Source: Stieleria magnilauensis
Lineage (GTDB): Bacteria > Planctomycetota > Planctomycetia > Pirellulales > Pirellulaceae
DNA length: 64,000 nt
Reading direction: 5' to 3'
NCBI GenBank assembly: GCA_007753675.1
Contig: CP036432.1
Coordinates: 904,394 to 968,393 of the forward strand
The position numbers were made by a program, and so were the translations under genes. Below are positions 26,821 to 37,010 of this stretch, in pieces; the stretch's first letter is position 1; each line of letters starts with the position of its first letter. The notes under the pieces were generated by a model. It was not told the DNA's origin, did not search any database, and saw only the letters and a list, made by a program, of their open reading frames with translations.

Positions 26821-27573
26821 ATGACCGCTGTGGAAGAAGTACTGACAGATCTCGCCAATCGAATGTTCGTCGGTCCGGTATGGCCGGCGTCGATTCTGGT
26901 TTGCCTGATGGTGATGTACACGTTGGTGGCCTTGATCGGGCTGATCGAACTGGATTTGGATGCGCCCGACATTGACCTGGACGCCGACATGTCGATGGAC
27001 ATGGACGTGGACGTGGGGACGCCGGACCTGGAGGCGGTCGATTTCGACGTCGCCGGCGGGGATGCGGACATCGGACACGCGGGCGGTTTCGACTTCCTGG
27101 GCGGGTTTGCGGCCACGACGGTCCGCTGGTCCAACTTCGGACGCGTGCCCTTGGTGATTTGGTTCGGGGCATTCACCGTCCTGTTCTGGATGGTGTCTTA
27201 CGGCTTGTGGCACGGTTTCGACGCCTCGCGATACCAACCGGTCTGGCTGCCGTCGATCTTGTTGGGCGTGCGAAATTTTGTCATCGCTGTCGTGGCGACC
27301 AAATTCATCACCCAACCGGTCGTCGGCAAATTCACGCCCGAACCGGGTTACGACAAGGACCGGCTGATCGGGGCGACCTGCGAAATTTCGTCAATCCAGG
27401 CTTCCCCCACGTTCGGGCAAGCTAAGTTTCGGACGAATGCCGCTCCGCTTTTGCTAAATGTCCGCACAACGGGGGCTGAGATTCCGAAAGGGACGGAAGT
27501 GCGGATTCTAGAGTTTGACCCAACCAAACGGATTTACACCGTTACTGAACTTGAACCGGAGAACGAATCGTGA
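26821..27573 (+). CDS. YqiJ-like membrane protein with C-terminal OB-type domain
   Basis: Inner-membrane protein of 250 residues from ATG 26821; an in-frame TTG lies at 26812. Hydrophobic segments are near residues 17-38 (WPASILVCLMVMYTLVALIG), 108-130 (VPLVIWFGAFTVLFWMVSYG) and 145-160. The loop between the first two is a run of alternating acidic and hydrophobic residues (LDAPDIDLDADMSMDMDVDV). The C-terminal 70 residues (LIGATCEISSIQASPTFGQA, then IPKGTEVRILEFDPTKRIYT) resemble the NfeD/YqiJ OB fold that accompanies flotillins. It overlaps the flotillin gene, mirroring the yqiJ-yqiK pair of enterobacteria. Confidence 0.8.
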   Translation: MTAVEEVLTDLANRMFVGPVWPASILVCLMVMYTLVALIGLIELDLDAPDIDLDADMSMDMDVDVGTPDLEAVDFDVAGGDADIGHAGGFDFLGGFAATTVRWSNFGRVPLVIWFGAFTVLFWMVSYGLWHGFDASRYQPVWLPSILLGVRNFVIAVVATKFITQPVVGKFTPEPGYDKDRLIGATCEISSIQASPTFGQAKFRTNAAPLLLNVRTTGAEIPKGTEVRILEFDPTKRIYTVTELEPENES

Positions 27574-29720
27574 TGACTTGGAGTATTCTTGCGACGCCGC
27601 TGCTGGCCGAAGGCCTGCTGACGAGTGTCCTGATCGGTGTCGGGATTCTCTTTGCGGTGCTGCTCGGCATCGTCGCGACGATCAAAAAATGTTACATGGT
27701 GGTCGGCCCGGACCAAGCCATCGTCAAGACCGGGATGGGCAAGATGGACGTCGTCACCGGCAACGGCATGCTGATCGTCCCCGTGATCCATCGCTACGAG
27801 CTGATGGACCTGTCGCTGAAGAGCTTTGAAATCAGTCGGCAGGGCAGCGAGGGGCTGATCTGTAAAGACAACATTCGCGCGGACATCAAAGTCGCCTTCT
27901 TCATCCGCGTCGACAGCAGCGAAGAAGAGATGAAGGAAGTCGCCGCGTCGATCGGGGCACGTCGCTGTTCGGAACTCGAAACACTGCGTGAACTGTTTGA
28001 TGCCAAGTTCTCCGAAGCGCTCAAGACGGTCGGCAAGCAGTTTGATTTTGTCGAACTGTACGACGAACGCGACAAGTTCAAAGACGAAATACTGAAAGTC
28101 ATCGGCACCGACCTGAACGGTTACCGGCTCGACGACGCGGCGATCGACTATCTGGAACAAACGCCGCTGGAACTCCTTTCGCCCAACAACATTCTGGACG
28201 CCGAAGGGATCAAAAAGATCACCGAATTGACCGCCGCGGAAAAGGTCAAGGAAAACCAATTCACCCGCGACAAAGAAAAGACGCTCAAAAAGCAGGACGT
28301 CGAAGCCGAGGAAACCATCCTCGCGCTCGAGCGACAGCGTGTCGAAGCGGTCGAAAAACAGAAACGCGAAATCGCCGAAATCACCGCCCGCGAACAGGCT
28401 TCGGCCCGCAAAGTCGAAGAAGAACAGCGACTGGAATCCGAGCGTGCGCGAATCGCGACCGAAGAAGAATTGGGCGTCGCAACGGAAAACAAGGACCGCC
28501 AAATCCTCGTCGCCCAGCGGAACAAAGAGAAAACCGACGCCGTCGAACTGGAACGTGTCAATCGTGACCGTGACTTGGAAGCCACCGAGCGATTGCGAGT
28601 CGTCGGGGTTGCCGAAGTCGAAAAGGAAAAAGCGATCGAAACCGAAAAGCGGAACATTCAAGAAGTCATCCGCGAACGCGTCGCCGTCGAACGAGCCGTC
28701 GTCGAAGAACAGGAACGCATCAAGGACACCGAAGAAATCGCCAAAGCCGAACGGGCCAAAAAGGTTCAAATCACGGCTGCGGAAATGAAGGCCGAGGAAG
28801 AGCTGATTCGCCAAACGAAGCTGGCCCAAGCGGAAAAGGAATCCAGCGAGTTGTTGGCGGAGAAAATTCGCATCGAAGCGGAAGCCAAACGCGACGCGGC
28901 GGAAAAAGAAACCGCGGCAACGAAAATGCTCGCCGAAGCCGAATCCGCTCAAGCCGCCGCGACGGGACTTGCCGAAGCACGTGTGCGAGAAGCCAAAGCC
29001 GCGAGTTTGGAAAAAGAAGGCTTCGCCGAAGCGACGGTCTTGGAAAAGAAAGCCGTCGCCGAAGCCAAGGGCATCGAAGCCAAAGCCGCTGCGGTCGAAA
29101 AGCAGGGCATGGCCGAAGCCAGCGTGGAACTGGAAAAGTACCGCAGCGAGGCAGTCGGTATCACCGAGAAAGCCGAAGCGATGAAGATCTTCGACAGCGT
29201 CGGAAAGGAGCACGAGGAATTCAAACTCAAGCTCAGCAAGGAAAAGGATGTCGAAATCGCCGCGATCGATGCCCAGCGTGGCATCGCCGAAAGCCAAGCC
29301 GGCGTCGTCAGCGAAGCGCTCAAGGCCGCTCGCATCGACATCGTCGGTGGCGACGGCGAGTTCTTCGATCAGATCACCTCGGCCGTCAAGGGCGGCAAGG
29401 CGATCGACCGATTCGTCTACAACAGCCGCGTCGCGACGGACATCAAGGACACGTTCTTCGACGGCAACGCGGAATACTTTCGCGACCAGCTGACCAAGAT
29501 GATCGGCCAGTTCAACTTGGACACCGACGGCGTGAAGGACCTGTCGATCGCCGCCCTGATCGCCAAAATGATGGGATTGGCCGATACCGACGACATGCGG
29601 TCACAACTGACCAGCCTGCTCGGCATGGCCGGAACCGCCAACATCGCGGACCAGAAAGCGAGCCGTCTGCTGGCCACCCCCTCCGGCAACGGTAAAAATT
29701 TGAAAGGCGGTTTAGCGTAA
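27570..29720 (+). CDS. Flotillin-family SPFH protein (YqiK-like)
   Basis: A 716-residue membrane scaffold protein. GTG 27570 overlaps the preceding stop; ATG 27573 is an equal alternative. One transmembrane segment occupies about residues 15-38 (LLTSVLIGVGILFAVLLGIV). The SPFH/band-7 domain spans about 40-230 (MVVGPDQAIVKTGMGKMDVV, LKSFEISRQGSEGLICKDNI, IDYLEQTPLELLSPNNILD). A very long coiled coil from about 235 to 600 is rich in Glu/Ala/Lys, with typical EAKA repeats. The C-terminus is globular. Flotillins oligomerise into membrane rings and organise lipid microdomains. It is longer than E. coli YqiK (553 aa). A hairpin at 29826 separates it from the AAA ATPase gene. Confidence 0.9.
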   Translation: MMTWSILATPLLAEGLLTSVLIGVGILFAVLLGIVATIKKCYMVVGPDQAIVKTGMGKMDVVTGNGMLIVPVIHRYELMDLSLKSFEISRQGSEGLICKDNIRADIKVAFFIRVDSSEEEMKEVAASIGARRCSELETLRELFDAKFSEALKTVGKQFDFVELYDERDKFKDEILKVIGTDLNGYRLDDAAIDYLEQTPLELLSPNNILDAEGIKKITELTAAEKVKENQFTRDKEKTLKKQDVEAEETILALERQRVEAVEKQKREIAEITAREQASARKVEEEQRLESERARIATEEELGVATENKDRQILVAQRNKEKTDAVELERVNRDRDLEATERLRVVGVAEVEKEKAIETEKRNIQEVIRERVAVERAVVEEQERIKDTEEIAKAERAKKVQITAAEMKAEEELIRQTKLAQAEKESSELLAEKIRIEAEAKRDAAEKETAATKMLAEAESAQAAATGLAEARVREAKAASLEKEGFAEATVLEKKAVAEAKGIEAKAAAVEKQGMAEASVELEKYRSEAVGITEKAEAMKIFDSVGKEHEEFKLKLSKEKDVEIAAIDAQRGIAESQAGVVSEALKAARIDIVGGDGEFFDQITSAVKGGKAIDRFVYNSRVATDIKDTFFDGNAEYFRDQLTKMIGQFNLDTDGVKDLSIAALIAKMMGLADTDDMRSQLTSLLGMAGTANIADQKASRLLATPSGNGKNLKGGLA

Positions 29721-29825
29721 CTCGGCCAGGACTCGGCGGCATGTCCAACGGCCTGCCGCCGAGCTTCGATTTCATCCCGCTCAACCACGGGTGGGATTGA
29801 AACCTCCGATTACCTCGCCAAGCGT

Positions 29826-29851
29826 CCCGGGGGTTCGTCCCCGGGCATTTT
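29826..29851 (+). terminator. GC-rich hairpin with short T-run after the flotillin gene
   Basis: CCCGGGG (29826-29832), loop GTTCGT, CCCCGGG (29839-29845), then CATTTT. A 7-bp all-GC stem with a weak T-run may attenuate rather than stop transcription into the ATPase gene 46 bp later. Confidence 0.5.
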
Positions 29852-29896
29852 GATTCCGTCGCCTGCTTTTCAAACCCACCCTTCGGGAGCCAACCC

Positions 29897-32800
29897 ATGC
29901 CCGACTCCCAACTCGCCGCCGGCACCTATGAAGTTCTACGCAACCGCTTGCGGGATGCCGCAGACAACCTGCGCGAGCGTCTTGCCAAGCTGAGCGAGTC
30001 GCGTGCGGAGGTGTTCGGCAACATCGAGACCAAGCTGATCTCGACCGAACGCGTCACGACCGAGCACAATTGCGTACCCCGCGATCTGGTCTCCATCGGC
30101 GACGAGTTCTTGTTCGGTTACAACGTGCAGTTCGGCTTGAAGACGGAGATCGAACTTTCGGACGTCTTTTCGGCCTATCGATTCGAGGACAACCAATTCC
30201 ACGAAGCCTCCCTGGATCTGATCGGCGACTCGCGTTTCCACAACGATTTCAGCGAACTGTACCGGTTCTACAAAGACACGCGTTTTTCGCGGTTCTATCG
30301 CTCCGGCCCGATGCTGCACATGGTGTTTCAGGTCGGCAAAACGACCCGAGATATCAAGTCGTTTAAATGGCGGGTCTCGCCCGATGCCATCCAATACATC
30401 GACAACCGTAGCGATCACGAGGTCAAAGAACCCGCACAGCACGAATTCCGCTGGACTCGCACCACCCGCGACCAGCACCACTATGGCGAGCATCCACACA
30501 TCTCGATCGAAGATTTAGTGTTTGTGGAAACCGTCGGCGGCGACCTGACGATCAAGGTCGAAAACAACACCAGCAGCGGCGAAGGGATCTATTGCGAACC
30601 GGTCGACAACTCGGACCAAACCCTCGATGACGCGGAAATCTATTACGCGATCCTGGGCAATCTGGTGCTGCTGAAAATGAAGCCCTACCAGGAAGACCAA
30701 TTCCGGTACCTGGTTTACAACAGCAAGATCCAGCAAGTCATCCGACTGGACGAAATCGCCGCGGCGTGCGTCATGTTGCCGGGTGATCAAGGTTTGATTT
30801 TTCCCGGCGGCTATTATCTGCAGACCGGAGAATTCAAACGCTTCGAAACCGGGCTCAGCGACATGCGTTACCAACGCACCGTCGCCGCATCCAACGGCGA
30901 AGACTACTTGTACCTGTTCTACGCGCCGATCTCGGGCACCTATGTCCAACTGCGTTACAACCTGATCAAGCAGACGGTTGATACGCCGCTGATCTGTCAC
31001 GGACAAACGTTCTTCGAACGCGGCGAGATGGTTTGTTTTCGCGGCCAAGAAGAAGCTCAAAAGCACCATGCCGTCCAAATCTGGCAGACACCGTTCACCG
31101 GCCCCAACTTTGTCCCCGAAAACCAAACCGACTCGTTGCTGTTCAAAATCGGCAACAAAGAGATTGTTCGGGGGATGGCCGAGTGCAGCGAATTGCTGCA
31201 GTTGATCGACAAGGACGATAGCTACGAAGGCCTGTATCTGGACCTGAACAAGAAGTCGTCCGACATCCTGGACAGCTACTTCTGGATCGACAAGGCGGAA
31301 ACGGAAAACCTCGCCGAGCCGTTGCAGAAAATCCGCGAGGCGTCCAACGCAGCCGTCGAAGAATTCGACAAAGTCGTCCGCGCCCGCCGCGAAACCAACG
31401 CGCGAACCAAGGAGGTGTCGACGGCGATCGAGGACTTGATCAAGAAGATCGAACGCAGTCGTTTCGAGTCGATCGATGATTTCGTCAAATCGTTGGCCGA
31501 ACTGCGAACCCAGCGTGGACACGCCCTGGGACTGAAAGAACTGCGATACGTCGACTTGGAGGTCGTCGAGGCACTCGAGTCCACCACGGCCGAACGCAGC
31601 GAACGACTCAGCCGCCGATGTGTTGATTTCTTGCTCACCCCGGGGGCACTCGATCCCTACATCAAACGCATCGCCGGAGCGAACGAACGCGTCTCCGAAG
31701 TCGCCACCGTCGCAGAGTCCAAATCGCTGGGCGAAGAAATCGACGCCGCCGCATCGCAATTGGAATTGTTGACCGAGACAGTCAGCAACCTGCGGATCGA
31801 GGATGCGACCAAACGCACCGAGATCATCGACGCGATCGGCGATGTGTTTGCTTCGGTCAATCGCGTACGCAGTGCGCTCAAGGCACGCACCACCGAGTTG
31901 GTCGGCGTCGAAGGTCGCGCCGAGTTTGCATCGCAGTTGAAATTGCTCGAGCAAACCACGTCCGGCTACTTGGACGTTTGCGACAGCCCCGAACGCTGTG
32001 ACGAATACCTGACCAAGGTCATGGTGCAACTGGAAGAACTGGAAGGCAAGTTCGCCGAGTTCGACGATTTTATCGAGCAGCTGGCCGTCCGCCGCGAAGA
32101 GGTTTATGCGGCGTTCGAGTCGCGAAAGGTCCAGTTGGTCGAAAAACGCAACCGCCGCGCCGAATCGCTTTCGTCGGCAGCCGATCGGATTCTCAAAGGC
32201 ATCGACAATCGCGTGCGATCGATGGAATCGGCCGACGACATTGCGGCCTACTTCGCCGGCGACCTGATGGTCGAAAAGGTTCGCGACATCATCGACCAGT
32301 TGCAGGCCCTGGACGATGCCGTGCGGGTCGGCGATCTGCAAAGCCGGATGAAGACGATCCGCGAAGATTCGGTTCGCCAATTGAAGGATCGACAGGATCT
32401 GTACGAAGACGGCGGCGACATCATTCGCCTGGGGAAACAAAAGTTCGCCGTCAACACGCAGCCGCTGGATCTGACCACGGTCCTTCGCAAGGATGCGATG
32501 TGTTTGCATTTGACCGGGACCCAGTATTTCTCGCCGCTGGAAGACCCGGCTCTGTCCGACGCCAAGGATCTGTGGAATCAGGAGCTAATCAGCGAAAATC
32601 GCCACGTTTACCGAGGCGAGTTTCTGGCCGTGGACTTGTTCCAAAACCGTCATGCGCTCCATGGCACGTTGACTGCAGAGAAAGTCGATGCCGCCTGGGT
32701 TCAATCACGAATCGGCGGACGCTTCGATCAGGGATACGCCAAAGGCGTTCACGATCACGATGCCGCAAGTATTCTGAAAGCCCTGCTGGAGATCGATGCG

Positions 32801-35149
32801 AACATCGAACTGCTCTCGCATCCGCCCAGCGTTCGGGCCGCCAGCCTGCTCTGGTTTGGCAAACTGTTGGTGGGGAAGACGCGGAAGGAAATGACCGACT
32901 GGATCGGAGGGTTCGCCAAGCTGGCCAAAGCCTATCCGAATGCCGAACCGGCGGTTGAATTCCGCCAACGATTGGCCGAGTTGGCAGAGGAAGACGCCCA
33001 GTACTGGGACCCGCTGTTCGATCACAACGTCACTGCCGAGGCGATCGCAAATTACCTCTTCGATCAACTCGTGGACAGCTCACGGAAGAACGTCTGCAGT
33101 GCTCGCGCCGCGGGGCTCTTTCAAGCGTTCACCGATTCGGTGCCCGAAGTCGATCGGCAAAAATTGCTCGAAACCGCGATGAAGAGCAACGAAAGTGATC
33201 CGGTGCGTGCGTTCGTCCTGGCACGCAACTGGGCCAAAGCGTTCTTGGCCAATCACTCCGGCGGCGATGAGGTGGATCCGGCGCACTACTACTTGGACGA
33301 ATTAGCGTGGATCATCCTCTCCGGTGGCGTGTCGAGTCTAAGGGTCGCCGAGGTGGCGGTTGCAAAATCGTTGACCGGATTGGTCGGGAACCATGATCGG
33401 ATCCAAGGCGGTTCGATGGTGGTCCACTATCATGAATTGCTGCGACGCGTCGGACGCTACATGTTGGATGTGGTGCCGCGTTACCGAAAACTGAACGAGA
33501 CCAAATCCAAACTCGTCGACGTGGCCCGCGAGGACATGCGGCTCGATGAGTTCAAACCACGTGTGCTGACCAGCTTCGTGCGAAACCGATTGTTGGACGA
33601 GGTTTATTTGCCGCTGATCGGCGACAACCTGGCCAAACAGATGGGGGCCGCCGGCGAGAACAAGCGGACCGATCGCATGGGGCTGTTGTTGCTGATCTCT
33701 CCGCCGGGCTACGGAAAGACGACGTTGATGGAATACATCGCCAATCGACTCGGCCTGGTCTTTATGAAGATCAACGGACCGGCGATCGGGCATCAAGTCA
33801 CCTCGCTCGACCCCGCCGAGGCGCCCAACGCCGCCGCGAAAGAAGAAGTCGAACGGTTGAATCTGGCGCTGGAAATGGGCGACAACGTGATGTTGTACCT
33901 GGACGACATCCAGCATACGCATCCCGAGTTCTTGCAGAAATTTATCTCGCTATGCGATGCAACGCGAAAGATCGAAGGGGTCAGCAACGGCAAAACGAGA
34001 ACCTACGATCTGCGTGGCCGACGCGTTTCGGTCGTGATGGCCGGCAACCCCTACACCGAAAGCGGCGACCGATTCCAGATTCCCGACATGCTGTCCAACC
34101 GCGCCGACGTCTACAACCTCGGCGAGATCATCGGGGAGTCGGCGGATGCGTTTGAAATGAGCTACCTGGAAAACTGCTTGACCAGCAACCCGACGCTCGC
34201 GCCGTTGTCATCGGCTTCGCCCGACGATGCCCGCGCCATCATCCGGGGCGCCGAACGCGACACGATGGAAGGCATCGAACTGCAGGGCAATTTTTCACCG
34301 GACCAAGTCCGCGACATGTACGAAGTGATGCGGAAGCTGTTACAGGTCCGCGACGTCGTGCTGCGTGTCAACCGGGCGTACATCCGCAGCGCCGCCCAGG
34401 CCGACGCCTACCGCACCGAGCCGCCGTTCAAGCTGCAGGGCAGTTATCGAAACATGAATCGCATGGCGGAAAAAGTCGCCAGCGTGATGAACGCCAAAGA
34501 ATTGCAATCGCTGATCGTCAGCAGCTACGAACAGGACGCCCAGACGCTGACGACCGACAACGAAGCCAACGTGCTGAAGTTCAAAGAGCTGATGGGGATC
34601 CTGACCCCCGAAGAAAAGGAGCGTTGGGACAGCATCAAGTATGCCTTCGTCGAAAGCGTCCGCATGCAGGGGCTCGACAGCGAAGACCAGGCGGGGCAAC
34701 TGATGCGGCAGTTGGCATCGATGCGCGACGGTTTAGAATCGATTCGGCAGGTGATTTCAAGAGCGATTGCGGTCGGCGGCGACGGCACCGAAGAGCGGAT
34801 GGACGCCCGCATCGATGCGTTGCGACACAGCATGACCGCCTCGGCCGATCAGGTCGCGGCATGCTTGAAATCGACCGGCGAGCAACTGCAACGCATCAGC
34901 GAGCATCAAGCCACCGCCCAGCCACCGGACCAGAAGGTCTACGTGCAGCACAAGGTCCCGCGCGTGCTGGCGGATCTGATCAAAGGTCAATTCCACTTGA
35001 TGCAAGAATGGCTGCGACCGATCTTGAACGAATCGATCGACAACGGGCGAGACCTGGAGCGATTGAAAACCCAGCTCGATGCGATGCAGGCCAACTACCG
35101 AGAGATCGAATCGACATTTGATGCCGCATCGGGTGACGAGACGACCTGA
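29897..35149 (+). CDS. Giant AAA ATPase with N-terminal DUF3686-like domain ('DNA repair ATPase' type)
   Basis: A 1750-residue protein. Residues 1-450 are a beta-rich domain (EFLFGYNVQFGLKTEIELSD, FSRFYRSGPMLHMVFQVGKT), like proteins annotated as DNA repair ATPases with DUF3686; that label is historical. About 455-880 is predominantly coiled coil. The AAA core lies near 1230-1500: Walker A PPGYGKTT (1269-1276), Walker B VMLYLDD (1331-1337), sensor-1 VVMAGNP (1379-1385), then MLSNRADVYNLGE. The C-terminal 200 residues are again helical (RMDARIDALRHSMTASADQV). ATG 29897 fits the family start. No signal peptide or membrane segment is visible. It follows flotillin by 176 bp, suggesting a YqiJ-flotillin-ATPase membrane module. 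Substrate and role are not known. Confidence 0.85.
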   Translation: MPDSQLAAGTYEVLRNRLRDAADNLRERLAKLSESRAEVFGNIETKLISTERVTTEHNCVPRDLVSIGDEFLFGYNVQFGLKTEIELSDVFSAYRFEDNQFHEASLDLIGDSRFHNDFSELYRFYKDTRFSRFYRSGPMLHMVFQVGKTTRDIKSFKWRVSPDAIQYIDNRSDHEVKEPAQHEFRWTRTTRDQHHYGEHPHISIEDLVFVETVGGDLTIKVENNTSSGEGIYCEPVDNSDQTLDDAEIYYAILGNLVLLKMKPYQEDQFRYLVYNSKIQQVIRLDEIAAACVMLPGDQGLIFPGGYYLQTGEFKRFETGLSDMRYQRTVAASNGEDYLYLFYAPISGTYVQLRYNLIKQTVDTPLICHGQTFFERGEMVCFRGQEEAQKHHAVQIWQTPFTGPNFVPENQTDSLLFKIGNKEIVRGMAECSELLQLIDKDDSYEGLYLDLNKKSSDILDSYFWIDKAETENLAEPLQKIREASNAAVEEFDKVVRARRETNARTKEVSTAIEDLIKKIERSRFESIDDFVKSLAELRTQRGHALGLKELRYVDLEVVEALESTTAERSERLSRRCVDFLLTPGALDPYIKRIAGANERVSEVATVAESKSLGEEIDAAASQLELLTETVSNLRIEDATKRTEIIDAIGDVFASVNRVRSALKARTTELVGVEGRAEFASQLKLLEQTTSGYLDVCDSPERCDEYLTKVMVQLEELEGKFAEFDDFIEQLAVRREEVYAAFESRKVQLVEKRNRRAESLSSAADRILKGIDNRVRSMESADDIAAYFAGDLMVEKVRDIIDQLQALDDAVRVGDLQSRMKTIREDSVRQLKDRQDLYEDGGDIIRLGKQKFAVNTQPLDLTTVLRKDAMCLHLTGTQYFSPLEDPALSDAKDLWNQELISENRHVYRGEFLAVDLFQNRHALHGTLTAEKVDAAWVQSRIGGRFDQGYAKGVHDHDAASILKALLEIDANIELLSHPPSVRAASLLWFGKLLVGKTRKEMTDWIGGFAKLAKAYPNAEPAVEFRQRLAELAEEDAQYWDPLFDHNVTAEAIANYLFDQLVDSSRKNVCSARAAGLFQAFTDSVPEVDRQKLLETAMKSNESDPVRAFVLARNWAKAFLANHSGGDEVDPAHYYLDELAWIILSGGVSSLRVAEVAVAKSLTGLVGNHDRIQGGSMVVHYHELLRRVGRYMLDVVPRYRKLNETKSKLVDVAREDMRLDEFKPRVLTSFVRNRLLDEVYLPLIGDNLAKQMGAAGENKRTDRMGLLLLISPPGYGKTTLMEYIANRLGLVFMKINGPAIGHQVTSLDPAEAPNAAAKEEVERLNLALEMGDNVMLYLDDIQHTHPEFLQKFISLCDATRKIEGVSNGKTRTYDLRGRRVSVVMAGNPYTESGDRFQIPDMLSNRADVYNLGEIIGESADAFEMSYLENCLTSNPTLAPLSSASPDDARAIIRGAERDTMEGIELQGNFSPDQVRDMYEVMRKLLQVRDVVLRVNRAYIRSAAQADAYRTEPPFKLQGSYRNMNRMAEKVASVMNAKELQSLIVSSYEQDAQTLTTDNEANVLKFKELMGILTPEEKERWDSIKYAFVESVRMQGLDSEDQAGQLMRQLASMRDGLESIRQVISRAIAVGGDGTEERMDARIDALRHSMTASADQVAACLKSTGEQLQRISEHQATAQPPDQKVYVQHKVPRVLADLIKGQFHLMQEWLRPILNESIDNGRDLERLKTQLDAMQANYREIESTFDAASGDETT

Positions 35150-35419
35150 GGCTCCCGCCCGCACAACCCTCCCAACCGACAAACTGTCCCACAGACGCTC
35201 TGCTTACCCCTGGCGAAGTGGGCAAACAGTCAGGCAAACAGTCAGGCAAAATGGTAAAGCTGGCGCGGCGTTCTTGAGCCAAAACACTGGTTTTTCCGCT
35301 CTTTTTTTGGCATTTGGCTAACGAACTGCGTAACCTTAACCGGTGGCTCTGCCGACAGGCCGCCCAGCGTTCGTTTGATCGCGTTCCATGTTTTAGTTGC
35401 TTCAGAAGGTCCCCTCGCG

Positions 35420-36997
35420 ATGTATCGCCAGTTCCCCTGCAGTCTGTTCGCTCGCAATCTGGTTCTCGCCGGTTCCGCCATTTGTCTATGGAGCGGTGGG
35501 GCGGGTGCTCAAGACTTTTGCTATCCCCAGGCCTACCGACTCCAGCCGACGACCACCTACGAGCAGCAGACGGTCCAGCGGATGCGGCCGGTGTACCGCA
35601 CCGAGATGGTCGAAGAACAAGTCAAATCGTTCCGGCCGGTCGTCCGCACCCGCACCGAAGTGCGTGAAGTGACCGTCCCCGTCAATACCGTCGAAACGTC
35701 CTACAAAGAAGAGCGTTTCACCGTGTGGAAGCCGGTCACCGAGACCAGCTACCGAGACGAAACCTACACCGAGACCGAATACGTCACCGAGACCTCCGAG
35801 CGCGAAGAGCAATACACGACGTATCGCCCCGTGACCGAAACCAAGATGTACCAACAGCAGTACACGGTCCAGCGTCCCGTGACCGAAACCAGCTTTTACG
35901 AGCAGCAATACACCGTTCAACGGCCGGTCGTTGAAACGCAAATGCAGACGCAGCAGTACACGACGTTGCGTCCCCAAACGACGATGGTCAACCAAACCGT
36001 CGACGCCGGCGGTTATGTCCCCCAAACCACGGTCACCCCTGGTTCGGTGGGTTACGGATTGCAGTACCAACGGGGATTGTACGCCACCCCAGGCCCGCTC
36101 GGATTGTTCGCTCGCGTCCACGGCGGCTATGTCGCCAAGCCGGTCGTCACCCCGCCGACGGCGCAAACACAATACGTCTACCGGCCCAACTACATCCAAC
36201 AGCAGGTCGCGCAAACGTCCTACATGCCCGTTACCGAGCAGGTTCAAGTGCCGGTCCAGGTCCAGCGGATGCAAAGCGAAATCGTCACCCAGAAAGTCCC
36301 CGTCCAGACCACGCGGATGCAGACCGAAGTGGTCACCCAAAACGTTCCCGTCCAGTCGACGCGGATGGTGCCGACGACGATGGTTCGCAAGGTTCCCTAC
36401 GTCGTCCAGCGGCCGGTCACCAAGACCATGACCCGCAAGGTGCCCGTGACGCAGCAACGCTGGATCACCGAAGAACAGGTGCGAAAGGTTCCGGTGCAAA
36501 CGAGCAAGATTCGCTACGAGACGAAAAAGGTGCCGCAGACCGTTCAGTACACCGAGTATGAAGAGGTCATTCAAACGGTCCGTCGTCCGGTGACCCGTCA
36601 AGTTTACGAACCCTACACCGAGACCGTCGTCGTGCCACGCCAAACCGTGATGCGGGTGCCGATGTCCTACTACGATCCCTTCGGCAGCGCCATCACCCAC
36701 GGCTACTCGTCGTTCTCCGAAACGAGCAGTTCCTCCTCGACGATCAGTCAGCCGTCCACCGACAGCCAGATGAGTTTGAAGCCGGCCGAAACCTTCGACG
36801 CCGCACCGAAGACGGGGCTGAAGAGCATCGAGACGGGCGAGCTTGAACCCGCCGCGGACGAACGGGACACGATCGAGCTGAATCGTCCCGAAATCGAGGG
36901 GGAGAGCGACTTGCCTGCTCCTACAAATGGCGGTGCCTCCATGATGGATGCGGGCTGGAAGATCCAGTGGAACCCACCGCTATCGCGAAGCATCTAA
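35420..36997 (+). CDS. Exported repetitive protein with YTV-like repeats
   Basis: A 525-residue secreted protein from ATG 35420 (MYRQFPCSLFARNLVLAGSA, then SGGAGAQ) with a signal peptide and probable cleavage near residue 31. It is built from short near-repeats rich in Thr/Val/Tyr/Gln/Glu, such as QQYTVQRPVTET and VPVQTTRMQTEV, resembling the YTV repeats described for planctomycetes. A more unique stretch lies near 210-260 (GLYATPGPLGLFARVHGGYV). The tail is acidic and Ser-rich. Such proteins are thought to be surface or cell-wall associated; the role here is not known. It lies 270 bp after the ATPase gene and is convergent with the oxidoreductase. Confidence 0.8.
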   Translation: MYRQFPCSLFARNLVLAGSAICLWSGGAGAQDFCYPQAYRLQPTTTYEQQTVQRMRPVYRTEMVEEQVKSFRPVVRTRTEVREVTVPVNTVETSYKEERFTVWKPVTETSYRDETYTETEYVTETSEREEQYTTYRPVTETKMYQQQYTVQRPVTETSFYEQQYTVQRPVVETQMQTQQYTTLRPQTTMVNQTVDAGGYVPQTTVTPGSVGYGLQYQRGLYATPGPLGLFARVHGGYVAKPVVTPPTAQTQYVYRPNYIQQQVAQTSYMPVTEQVQVPVQVQRMQSEIVTQKVPVQTTRMQTEVVTQNVPVQSTRMVPTTMVRKVPYVVQRPVTKTMTRKVPVTQQRWITEEQVRKVPVQTSKIRYETKKVPQTVQYTEYEEVIQTVRRPVTRQVYEPYTETVVVPRQTVMRVPMSYYDPFGSAITHGYSSFSETSSSSSTISQPSTDSQMSLKPAETFDAAPKTGLKSIETGELEPAADERDTIELNRPEIEGESDLPAPTNGGASMMDAGWKIQWNPPLSRSI

Positions 36998-37010
36998 TCC
37001 ACTTCCTTGC

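Noticed and set aside
27534..29297. 587-codon minus-strand frame, Phe/Gly/Asp-rich
   Set aside because: It is antisense to the flotillin coiled coil; its composition is the complement of Glu/Ala/Lys codons.
30515..32509. 664-codon minus-strand frame
   Set aside because: Antisense to the giant AAA ATPase gene, with no family motif; a high-GC shadow.
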